From Roseiarcus sp963835215 (GTDB lineage: Bacteria; Pseudomonadota; Alphaproteobacteria; Rhizobiales; Beijerinckiaceae), in contig CAWIES010000004.1 of the NCBI GenBank assembly GCA_963835215.1, positions 186,001 to 250,000 on the forward strand: DNA of 64,000 nt, written 5' to 3'. A program made the position numbers and the translations under genes. Shown here one piece after another: positions 48,282-57,800 of the stretch (the first letter of the stretch is position 1; every line of letters begins with the position of its first letter). A model generated the notes under the pieces. It did no database searches, was not told where the DNA came from, and worked only from the letters and a program-made list of their open reading frames with translations.

Positions 48282-49664
48282 ATGGCGCTGCACAGAGTCA
48301 CCGAGTCCGGCCAGTCGGAGATCGAGGATGTCTACGCGAGCGATTCCGCCGTCAGGCGGTTGCCGAGATATCGCATCCCGAACCTCTCCTCCGCCGCAGC
48401 GCCCATCTACGACCTGGTGCGCGACGAACTGCTTCTCGACGGCAATTCCAGTCAGAATCTGGCGACGTTCTGCACCACTTGGTCGGAGCCGGAAGGCCGC
48501 CAGTTGATGGCCGATTCGATCAACAAGAACATGATCGACAAGGATGAGTATCCGCAGACCGCCGAGATCGAGAATCGTTGCGTGCATATGATCGCCGATC
48601 TCTGGCATGCGCCCGGCGCCCGCAAGACCGTCGGCTGCTCGACCACTGGATCGAGCGAGGCCTGCATGCTCGGCGGACTGGCGCTCAAGTGGCGCTGGCG
48701 CAACCGGCAAATCGCCGCCGGCAAGTCCTACGCCAAACCGAATTTCGTCTGCGGCCCGGTGCAGGTGTGCTGGCACAAATTCGCGCGCTACTTCGACGTG
48801 GAAATTCGTGAGGTCCCCCTTGAAGGCGACGCGCTCGGGCTGCGTCCCGAGGATCTCAAGAAATATTGCGACGAGAATACGATCGGCGTCATCCCAACCC
48901 TCGGCGTGACATTCACCGGCGTCTACGAACCGGTCGCAGCGCTGGCGGCGGCGCTCGATGACCTTCAACGCGAGACCGGCCTGGACATTCCGATCCATGT
49001 CGACGCCGCCAGCGGCGGGTTCATCGCGCCATTCATCCAGTCTGAACTGGAATGGGATTTTCGCGTCGAAAGGGTCAAGTCGATCAGCGCCTCCGGCCAC
49101 AAATACGGGCTGGCGCCGCTCGGCGTGGGCTGGGTGGTCTGGCGCGACAAGGAAGACCTCCCCGACGACCTGATCTTCAACGTCGACTATCTCGGCGGCC
49201 AGATGCCGACCTTCGCGCTGAACTTCAGTCGGCCCGGCGGCCAGATCATCGCGCAATATTACAATTTCCTGCGGCTCGGCCGCGAGGGCTACACGCGAAT
49301 TCAGCAGGCTTGCGCCGACACCGCGCAATGGCTCGGCGCCGAGATCGCCAAGCTTGGACCCCTCGAGCTTGTTTACGACGGAAAAGATGCGCTGCCGCTG
49401 GTTTGCTACAAGCTGAAGGAGGGCAGCAACTACGGCTTCACGCTCTACGACCTGTCCGAACGGGTTCGCATGCGCGGCTGGCTGATCGCCTCCTATCCGC
49501 TGCCCGCGAACCGTCAGACGACCATCATCCAACGGATCTTGATCCGTCACGGCGTCAGCCGCGATCTGGCGCAACTGCTGCTCGACGATCTCAAGCGGGC
49601 GCTCGACCATCTGCAGGTCAATCCTGTTTCGCGCTCGTCCGCCGGGCCGACTTTTCATCACTGA
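48282..49664 (+). CDS. gadB: Glutamate decarboxylase
   Basis: A PLP enzyme of 460 residues that converts glutamate to GABA, consuming a proton. Group II decarboxylase features: GCSTTGSSEACMLGGLALKW, HVDAASGGFIAPF and the Schiff-base lysine K274 in SASGHKYGLAPLG. Length and the C-terminal end with HH resemble bacterial GadA/GadB, where a C-terminal His closes the active site at neutral pH. It is followed after 22 bp by a GadC-type antiporter. Likely role: acid resistance. Confidence 0.96.
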   Translation: MALHRVTESGQSEIEDVYASDSAVRRLPRYRIPNLSSAAAPIYDLVRDELLLDGNSSQNLATFCTTWSEPEGRQLMADSINKNMIDKDEYPQTAEIENRCVHMIADLWHAPGARKTVGCSTTGSSEACMLGGLALKWRWRNRQIAAGKSYAKPNFVCGPVQVCWHKFARYFDVEIREVPLEGDALGLRPEDLKKYCDENTIGVIPTLGVTFTGVYEPVAALAAALDDLQRETGLDIPIHVDAASGGFIAPFIQSELEWDFRVERVKSISASGHKYGLAPLGVGWVVWRDKEDLPDDLIFNVDYLGGQMPTFALNFSRPGGQIIAQYYNFLRLGREGYTRIQQACADTAQWLGAEIAKLGPLELVYDGKDALPLVCYKLKEGSNYGFTLYDLSERVRMRGWLIASYPLPANRQTTIIQRILIRHGVSRDLAQLLLDDLKRALDHLQVNPVSRSSAGPTFHH

Positions 49665-49686
49665 GTCGCCAGCAAGGGAGGCCACG

Positions 49687-51171
49687 ATGGCCCAATCCAA
49701 ACTCGCCGTGGTTTCGACTTTCAGCATCGCGATGATGACGGCCGCCGCGGTCGTCAGCCTACGCGGCCTGCCGATGATGGCGAAGGAGCAGTTGACGCTG
49801 TTCGTCTACATCGCCTTTGCGACTTTCATCTTTCTCATTCCCGCCGCGCTGGTCTCGGCCGAACTCGGCGGCGCCTTCGGCGAGAAGGGCGGCGGCGTCT
49901 ACACCTGGGTAAAGGAAGCGTTCGGCTCTCGCTGGGGCTTTGTCGCCATCTGGCTCCAATGGATCCAGAACGTGGTCTGGTACCCGACCGTGCTCGCATT
50001 CTCGGCCGCGGCAATCGCCTATGTCGTGGGCAAGCCGGCGCTCGCGAACAACGGAATCTACGTCGGTATCTTCTGCATCGCCGCCTACTGGGCTGCGACC
50101 TTGATCACGCTGCGAGGCGTGAGCGCGATCGCCAAGGTGACGAGCTGGGCTTTCCTCGCCGGGACGGTCTTGCCCGGCGTGGTGATCATGATTCTGGCGG
50201 TGGTCTGGATCGCCCAGGGCAATCCGATTGCCTTGCTGCACCCGGCAGCGACGGACTCGGTCTCCGTCATGTCGATGGCGGGCGGGCATCCGCATCCCCG
50301 CTATTTTCCCAATGTCACCGGGCTCGGCGACATCGCCTTTCTCGCCGGCATCATTCTGTTGTTCGCCGGCGTCGAGGTTCACGCCGTGCACGCCAACGAA
50401 ATGTCCGACCCCAAGCGCCAATTCCCCGTCGCTATGTTGATCGCGTCGGTGGCGGTCATCCTCCTGTTCACCCTCGGCTCGTTCGCGGTGGCGACGGTGC
50501 TGCCCGACGCGCAGATCAATCTTCAGGAAGGACTCATGAAGGCCTTCCAACAGATCTTCGCGCGCTTCGGAATCGACTGGGCGACGCCGATCATCTGCCT
50601 GTTGCTGGCGTTCGGCGGCATCGGCGGCGTGATGTCGTGGATCAGCGGTCCCAGCCGCGGCTTGCTGTGGACGGCCCAGGAAGGCGAAATCCCGCCGATT
50701 CTGGCCAAGACCAACAAGAATGGCGTGCAGATCAGCATCCTGGTCGTTCAGGGCGCGATCGTCACCATCCTATCGCTTGCCTATTTCGTCATGGACGACG
50801 TTAGCGTCGCGTTCTTTCTGCTCAGCGCCGTGACGATCACGCTATACCTCATCATGTACATGTTGATGTATGCCGCGGCGATCCGCCTGCGCTATTCGCA
50901 GCCGGACCTGAAGCGCGGCTATCGCGTGCCGGGCGGGATGACGGGCATGTGGATCGTCGCCGGCGTTGGCTTTGCCGGCGTGGCGTTCTCGTTCCTCGTC
51001 GGCTTCTTTCCTCCGACCCAGCTGCCGGTCGGAAGCCCAACGCTCTACGTCTGGCTGGTCGTAGGAGGCACAGTGGTGTTCACCGGCCTGCCGCTGCTGA
51101 TCGGAACGCTGAAGCAGTCGTCATGGCGCGCCGTCAGTCCGCCGATCGTCCCCGTTCCGAAAGCGGCCTGA
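49687..51171 (+). CDS. gadC: Glutamate/GABA antiporter-like APC transporter
   Basis: A 494-residue APC-superfamily transporter with about 12 helices. The first helix has VVSLRGLPMMAKEQLT and the unwound segment GGAFGEKGGGVYTWVKEAF, both as in GadC-like proteins. WISGPSRGLLWTAQEGEIPP is a family signature. It is next to gadB, so it probably exchanges external glutamate for internal GABA to remove protons. A specific C-plug as in E. coli GadC is not obvious in the short C-terminus. Confidence 0.9.
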   Translation: MAQSKLAVVSTFSIAMMTAAAVVSLRGLPMMAKEQLTLFVYIAFATFIFLIPAALVSAELGGAFGEKGGGVYTWVKEAFGSRWGFVAIWLQWIQNVVWYPTVLAFSAAAIAYVVGKPALANNGIYVGIFCIAAYWAATLITLRGVSAIAKVTSWAFLAGTVLPGVVIMILAVVWIAQGNPIALLHPAATDSVSVMSMAGGHPHPRYFPNVTGLGDIAFLAGIILLFAGVEVHAVHANEMSDPKRQFPVAMLIASVAVILLFTLGSFAVATVLPDAQINLQEGLMKAFQQIFARFGIDWATPIICLLLAFGGIGGVMSWISGPSRGLLWTAQEGEIPPILAKTNKNGVQISILVVQGAIVTILSLAYFVMDDVSVAFFLLSAVTITLYLIMYMLMYAAAIRLRYSQPDLKRGYRVPGGMTGMWIVAGVGFAGVAFSFLVGFFPPTQLPVGSPTLYVWLVVGGTVVFTGLPLLIGTLKQSSWRAVSPPIVPVPKAA

Positions 51172-51246
51172 TCCCCCGCCCACGGCAAAGCGACGCGCGG
51201 CGGAAGGCGCCGCCGCCGCCGCAGATTTCGTGGTCCTCCCACTAGG

Positions 51247-51291
51247 TAGTTTCCGCTCCTGTTCGCGCGCTGGGGAACCGCTAGCGTGGAT
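51247..51291 (+). repeat. Dispersed intergenic motif, copy 4
   Basis: TAGTTTCCG (51247-51255), 24 bases, then GCTAGCGTGGAT (51280-51291). The pair matches the copy at 46692 with two bases less spacing. It overlaps the EcfG-type promoter described at 51274. Confidence 0.5.
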
Positions 51292-51299
51292 CCTGCGTT
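51274..51299 (+). promoter_or_regulatory. EcfG-type general-stress promoter candidate
   Basis: GGAAC at 51274-51278 and CGTT at 51296-51299 are separated by 17 bases, the consensus of the alphaproteobacterial general stress sigma factor EcfG (GGAAC-N16/17-CGTT). The box ends 26 bp before the ATG of the small secreted protein at 51326. The other island genes do not have an equally exact match. Confidence 0.6.
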
Positions 51300-51325
51300 G
51301 AAAGGGAAGCAGACAGGAGGCGCAC

Positions 51326-51592
51326 ATGCACAATCTCATCTGGCTCGGCGCGACTGCGCTGTTTGTATCGCTTTTTGCCGCAGATGGCGTACGCGCAGAG
51401 TTGGAGACCAATGGGCTGTCCACGACGCTCAGCGATCAGGTCGCGAACTTGTCGTGCAAAGCGAGCGAAGGCCCCGCGGAATCTCGCGTATGCGAGGAGA
51501 GTCGGCTGCGGTGGCGGCTCTGTGAGGAGGGATTTCGTTCCGAACGCCTCCCTGACACGGAAGTCTACCGTTGCTTTATCCGTTCGCTTTAG
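51326..51592 (+). CDS. Small secreted Cys-containing protein, unknown function
   Basis: An 88-residue protein with a signal peptide (MHNLIWLGATALFVSLFAA, cleavage about GVRA-ELE). The mature protein contains four Cys (LSCKAS, RVCEESR, WRLCEEG, YRCFIR), suited to two disulfide bonds in the periplasm. Preceded by an AGGAGG ribosome-binding site and the EcfG-type promoter, so it is likely stress-induced. No family recognised. Confidence 0.65.
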   Translation: MHNLIWLGATALFVSLFAADGVRAELETNGLSTTLSDQVANLSCKASEGPAESRVCEESRLRWRLCEEGFRSERLPDTEVYRCFIRSL

Positions 51593-51701
51593 CAGCCGTC
51601 AGCGGGCTCTCGCGGTTCTCGATTGGACTCGCGCGTGGGGTTTCGCGCGCGTCAGTACGGATTCGTGCTAGCACTCTCTTGGCATAGCCAAAACGACAAT
51701 C

Positions 51702-51734
51702 ACCCGCGACGCGCCGAGCCGGCGCGCCGCGGGT
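51702..51734. terminator. Long GC hairpin, possible transcription end
   Basis: ACCCGCG-A-CGCGCC pairs with GGCGCG-C-CGCGGGT (13 pairs, one A/C mismatch) around the loop GAGCC. It lies 110 bp past the small secreted protein gene and 110 bp before the glucan-synthase start. There is no U-run, so it may be a weak terminator or an mRNA structure. Confidence 0.4.
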
Positions 51735-51843
51735 CGACCATGGGGCGCGCAATGCGCCTCCGCCTCGTCGCCGCCGGCCGCGTCCATTTTGTTGCAAAGA
51801 GCCGCCTTCGAGGCCGGCGGCGCCGCGCGCCGGAAAGGATAAT

Positions 51844-54800
51844 TTGAAATCGCTCCTGCGCCGCGCCTTTGACAGCGCGAGGCCGCCGTCGCTCTGGGAT
51901 AACCCGGAGCCCATTCGCGAGGAGCTATTCAGCGTTGAGCGTCTCGAGGAGCACGCACGAAGTCTTGCCGTCGCGCAGATCGTGTCGTCCGGGACGGACA
52001 AGGGTCGCCCGCTGGCGCGGCGCCTGGCGGCCAACGGGGCCGTCCTCCTTGAGGCCTATCGCGCTATCGTCACCGCTATCAATGAAGGGGGCGCGATAAC
52101 GCCGGCGGCGGAATGGCTCGTCGACAACTACCATCTTGTCGAGAAGCAAATTCGCGAGCTTCGCTCCGACTTGCCGCCCGGCTATTACCGACAGCTTGCC
52201 AAACTCGCCTCGGGTCCCTTCGTCGGCTATCCCCGCGTCTTCGGCGTCGCCTGGGCGTTCGTCGCTCATACCGACAGTCGTTTCGACGCCGAGATGCTGG
52301 TTCGCTATGTTAGGGCCTATCAAGAGGTGCAGCCGCTCACGATCGGCGAGCTTTGGGCGGTGTCGATCACACTTCGGATCGTGCTGGTCGAGAATCTCGC
52401 GCGCCACGCACGGCAGATTACCCAAGGTCGCACGGCCCGCGAAATGGCGGACGGTCTCGCTGACCGTCTGCTCGGGACCGGAGGGCAACTCGCGGAATCT
52501 GTCGCAAGCGTCCTAGTCGCGTATGAGCGCGCGCCGCTTTCCGACGCTTTCGCCGTGCAGCTTGTTCATCGGCTACGCGACCAGGACCCGAGGATCACGC
52601 CGGCGCTGACATGGCTTGACCAGCGTCTCGCGACGCTCGACGTGACGACCGAAACCGTCGTGCGCGATGTCCATCGCCGACAAGGCGCCTCGAATGTCTC
52701 CGTGCGCAACATCATCACCAGCTTGCGGCTGATTTCGGACGTCGATTGGCAACAACTGTTCGAGCGTCTCAGCCTTGTCGATGCTGTTTTCGCGACCGGA
52801 AGCCGCTTCGAGGATATGGACTTTGCGACGCGCACGCTCTATCGCAGCGCGGTTGAAGACTTGGCGCGCGGCTCTAAGCGCACGGAACTCGAGATTGCCG
52901 CCGCCGCCGTGTTCGCGGCGAATCGTGAGCGGTCCCTCGCGCCGTCTGCCGAACAAGCCCGGCGCAGCGATCCAGGCTATCATCTCCTCGCCGGCGGCCG
53001 CCGCGCCTTTGAAGCGATCCTCCTCTACCGCCCGCGGATACGAAATCGGCTGGCCCGAGTCAGCCTATCGCTTGGCCTTGGCGGCTACGTGGCGGCGATT
53101 TCCTTTATTGCCGCGATACTTCTTGCTGCGCCGCTGCTCGCCCTTGCCGTGGCGGGAACCAATGCGACCGCTCTTACTCTGCTCGGCGTCCCTGGCGCCA
53201 TTCTCGCCGTCGACGCCGCAGTCGCGCTGGTGAATCGCGGCGTCAACTTTGGCTTCGCTGCGAGGACGCTCCCCGGTCTGGAACTGCGCGACGGGGTTCC
53301 CTCACATTTGCGCACGCTGGTCGCCGTGCCGACATTGCTGACGACGCGGGAGAGTCGTCGAGGAACAGATCGAACGACTGGAGATCCATCACCTCGCGAG
53401 CCCCGACGGCGATCTGCATTTCGCGCTGGTCTCCGACTGGACGGACGCCGCGACCGAACACGCCGAGGGCGACGCAGCGCTCGTCGCCGCGGCGGTTGAG
53501 GGCATCGCGCGGCTCAATCGGCGCTATGGCCCGGCGCCGGGCGGCGCCCGCTTTCTGCTCTTGCATCGTCGCCGCGTCTGGAACGAGGGCGAATCGCGGT
53601 GGATCGGCTGGGAGCGCAAGCGCGGCAAACTGCACGAGCTCAATCGGCTGCTGCGCGCGGCGACCGACACCACTTTCATCGACGTCGGCGCCGGGACGCC
53701 GGTCGCGCCCAGCCGATATTCGCTACGTCGTGACGCTCGACGCCGACACGCGATTGCCGCGCGACGCGGTGCGCCGCCTGATCGGCAAGATGGCGCATCC
53801 GCTGAACCGGCCGCGCCTCGATGCCGCCGTCGGCCGGGTTGTGGAAGGCTATGCGGTGCTGCAGCCGCGGGTCACGCCTTCGCTGCCGACTCGGCCGGCA
53901 AGGGTCGCTGTTTCAGCGCATCTTTTCCAGCTTGAGCGGCATCGACCCTTACGCCTCCGCCGTTTCCGACGTCTACCAGGATCTGTTCGGCGAAGGCTCC
54001 TATGCCGGCAAGGGCATCTATGACGTCGACGCCTTCGAGGCCGCGCTCGCGGGGCGCGCGCCGGACTCGACGCTGCTCAGCCACGATCTGTTTGAAGGCG
54101 TGTTCGCGCGCGCTGGCCTCGCCTCCGATATCGAGGTCGTCGAGGAATTCCCGGCTCGCTACGACGTCGGCGCCTCGCGCCATCACCGCTGGGCGCGCGG
54201 CGACTGGCAATTGCTGCCGTGGATCTTCGGCCGCGCGCCGACGCAGGACAGGCGCGACGCGCCGCGGCGGAGCGCCATTCCGGCAATCGGCCGCTGGAAG
54301 ATGCTCGACAATCTGCGCCGCACGCTTTCGGCGCCCGCCGCGGTCCTCGCGTTGCTTGCGGGCTGGACGCTGCCTTTTCACGCGGCGCTGATCTGGACCG
54401 CTGTTCGTCGTCCTGACGATCGTGCTGCCGACCCTCATTCCGGTCATTGCCGCCATCCCGCCGCGACGCCCCGGCGTAACGATGTCGAGCCATATGCGCG
54501 CGCTCGGCGGCGATCTCGGCCTCGCCCTGACGCTCTCGGCGCTGACCATCGCGTTCCTGGCGGATCAGGCGTGGCTGATGGGCGACGCGATCGGGCGCAC
54601 CCTCTGGCGCCTGGGCGTGAGCCGGCGCCATCTGCTCGAATGGGTTCCCGCCGCGCAGGCGATGATCGGTCCGCGTCTCGATCTCGCAGGCTTCGACGCG
54701 TCGGATGGCCGGGGCAATCGTTGTCGGCGCCGTCGGCAGCGATCGTCGCTCTGGCGTTCGGCCACGGGTCGTGGCCAGTGGCGCTTCCTTTCGCCGCGCT

Positions 54801-57800
54801 TTGGGTCGCCTCTCCGGCCGTCGCGCGCTGGGTCAGCCGCCCCTCCTGGAGCAGCCGCTCGACTTGCCGATGTCCGACGCTGACGCCGAGACGCTGCGGC
54901 TGATCGCGCGCCGCACCTGGCGGTTCTTCGAGACCTTCGTCACGCCGGCCGACAACATGCTGCCGCCCGACAATTTTCAGAACGATCCCGCGCCGGCGAT
55001 CGCGCACCGGACGTCGCCGACCAATCTCGGCCTCTATCTTCTCTCGGTCGTCAGCTGCGCGCGACTTCGGTTGGATCGGAACCGGGCAGGCGATCGATCG
55101 GCTGGAGGCGACGCTCGCCACGATGGGCGGTCTGCAACGCTTCCGCGGCCATTTCTACAATTGGTACGACACGCGCGATCTGCGGCCGCTCGACCCGAGA
55201 TATGTCTCCACCGTCGACAGCGGCAATCTGGCCGGGCATCTGATCGCGCTGGCGAATGCCTGCCGGGAGTGGCGAGGCCGCGCGCCCGCAGCGCGGCAGC
55301 GCCTCGACGGGATCGCCGACGCTCTCGAAATTGCCCGCGCGGAAACCGTCCGCCTGCGCGACGGCGGCCAGACTCAGACCGTGACGCTGCATCAACTCGA
55401 CGACGCGCTCGCGGTCGTGGCGCTCGCGTTGCGGCAGGCGCGCGCGTCAAGCGACGATCTCGCGGCGCGGCTCGCGGGTTTGCGCGCCGATGCCGAGATC
55501 ATGGTCGACGTCGCCGGCGCGTTCGCGATCGAACGCGGCGACGGCAGCGGCGCCGACATGCTGTTCTGGGCGCAAGCGACCCTGAATACGATCGACGCGC
55601 ACCGCCACGATCTCGAACAGTCTGGCGAGCGCAGCGCGCTCCGCGAGCGCGCGGCTCTCGGCTCTCGAAGACGACAGCGCGGTCGATGGCGCTCGCGATG
55701 GACTTCGGCTTCCTGCTCGAACCGCCGCCGCCAACTGCTGTCGATCGGCTTTCTCGTGACGGAGGGCGCGCTCGATCCGAACTGCTACGATCTCCTGGCC
55801 TCCGAGGCGCGGCTCGCCAGCTTCTTCGCGATCGCCAAGGGCGACGTCGCCGCCAAACACTGGTTCCGGCTCGGCCGCGCCGCGACGCCGGTCGCGAATG
55901 GCGCCGCGCTGATTTCCTGGTCGGGATCGATGTTCGAATATCTGATGCCCTCGCTCGTCATGCGCGCGCCGGCGGGAAGCCTGCTCGAGCAGACCAATCG
56001 CCTGATCGTGCGCCGCCAGATCGACTTACGGCGCCAAGCTCGGCCTGCCCTGGGGCATATCGGAATCGGCCTACAACGCTCGCGACCTCGAGTTTACCTA
56101 TCAATACTCGAACTTCGGCGTTCCTGGCCTTGGGTTGAAGCGCGGCCTCGGCGAAGATCGGGTGATCGCGCCCTACGCGACCGCGCTGGCGGCGATGGTC
56201 GATCCGCGCGCCGCCGCAGCCAATCTGGCGCGTTTGGCCGAGATCGGCGCGCAAGGTCGCTACGGCTTTTACGAGGCGCTGGACTACACGCCGATCTCGC
56301 GTGCCGGAGGGCGAAAGCGTCGCGATCGTGCAGAACTTCATGGCGCATCATCAGGGCATGACGATCGTCGCCATCGCCGACGCATTGTTCGACGGCGCGA
56401 TGCGGCGTCGCTTCCATGCCGAGCCGATCATCAAGGCCACCGAACTGCTGCTGCAGGAGCGCATGCCGCGCGACGTCGCGGCGACGCGCCCCTGGGCGGC
56501 TGAAGTGAAGTCGGCCGCCGGCGCCCGCGACGTCGAGCCATCGGGCGGGCGCCGATTCGCCTCCGCGCATCAGGCGACGCCCGCCACGCATCTTCTCTCG
56601 AACGGCCGCTACGCCACGATGCTCACGTCGGCCGGTTCCGGATACAGCCGCTGGGGCGATATGGCGCTGACGCGCTGGCGCGAGGACGCGACCTGCGACG
56701 ACTTCGGCTCCTACCTCTTCATCAAGGATGTGCGCAGCGGCGCGGCGTGGTCGGCGGGCTTTCAGCCGAGCGGCGTCGAGCCGGACGCCTATGCCGTCGT
56801 CTTCAACGAGGATCGCGCCGAGATGACGCGCCGCGACGGCTCGCTGACGACGACGTTGGACGTGCTCGTCTCGGCCGAGGACGACGCCGAGGTTCGCCGC
56901 GTCTCGATCACCAATTCCGGCGCTCGCGTGCGCGACATCGAAATCACGTCCTACGCCGAGCTCGTCCTGGCGCCGCAGAGCGCCGACATCGCCCATCCCG
57001 CCTTCTCGAAACTGTTCGTCGAGACGGAATATCTCGCCGACGTCGGCGCGATCCTGGCGACCCGGCGAAGGCGGACGCCGACCGAGCCGGAGATCTGGGC
57101 CGCGCATCTGAGCGTCGTCGAGGGGGAGGCTGTCGGCCCGCCCGAATTCGAGACGGACAGGGCCCGGTTTCTCGGCCGCGGCCGCGGCGTTCGCGCGCCG
57201 ATCGCGATGATGGATAGCCGTCCGCTGTCGAATTCGATCGGCGCCGTTCTCGATCCCATTTTCTCGATCCGCCGCCGCATCCGCGTCGCGCCGGGCGCGA
57301 CAGTTCGTGTCGCCTTTTGGACCCTCGCCGCCTCGAACCGCGCCGCGCTTCTCGACGGTGTCGACAAGCATCGCGACGCCACTGCGTTCGCGCGCGCTTC
57401 GACGCTGGCGTGGACGCAGGCCCAGGTGCAGCTCCATCATCTTGGCGTGACGGCGGGCGAAGCGGGTCTGTTTCAGCGGCTTGCCGGACACGTGATCTAT
57501 GCGGCGCCCGCTTTGCGTCCGTCATCGGACACGATCGTGCGGGGCGGGGGAGCGCAGTCGGGATTGTGGGCGCAGGGCGTTTCCGGCGATTTGCCGATCG
57601 TGCTTCTGCGCATCGCCGACATCGAGAACCTCGACGTCGTCCGCGAATTGCTGCAGGCGCACGAATATTGGCGGATGAAGCAGCTCGCCGTCGATCTCGT
57701 CGATTCTGAACGAGCGCCAGTCTTCCTATGTCCAGGAGCTCCAGATCGCGATCGAAACCCTGGTGCGGACAAGCCAATCGCGCGCCGCAGCCGGCAGCGC

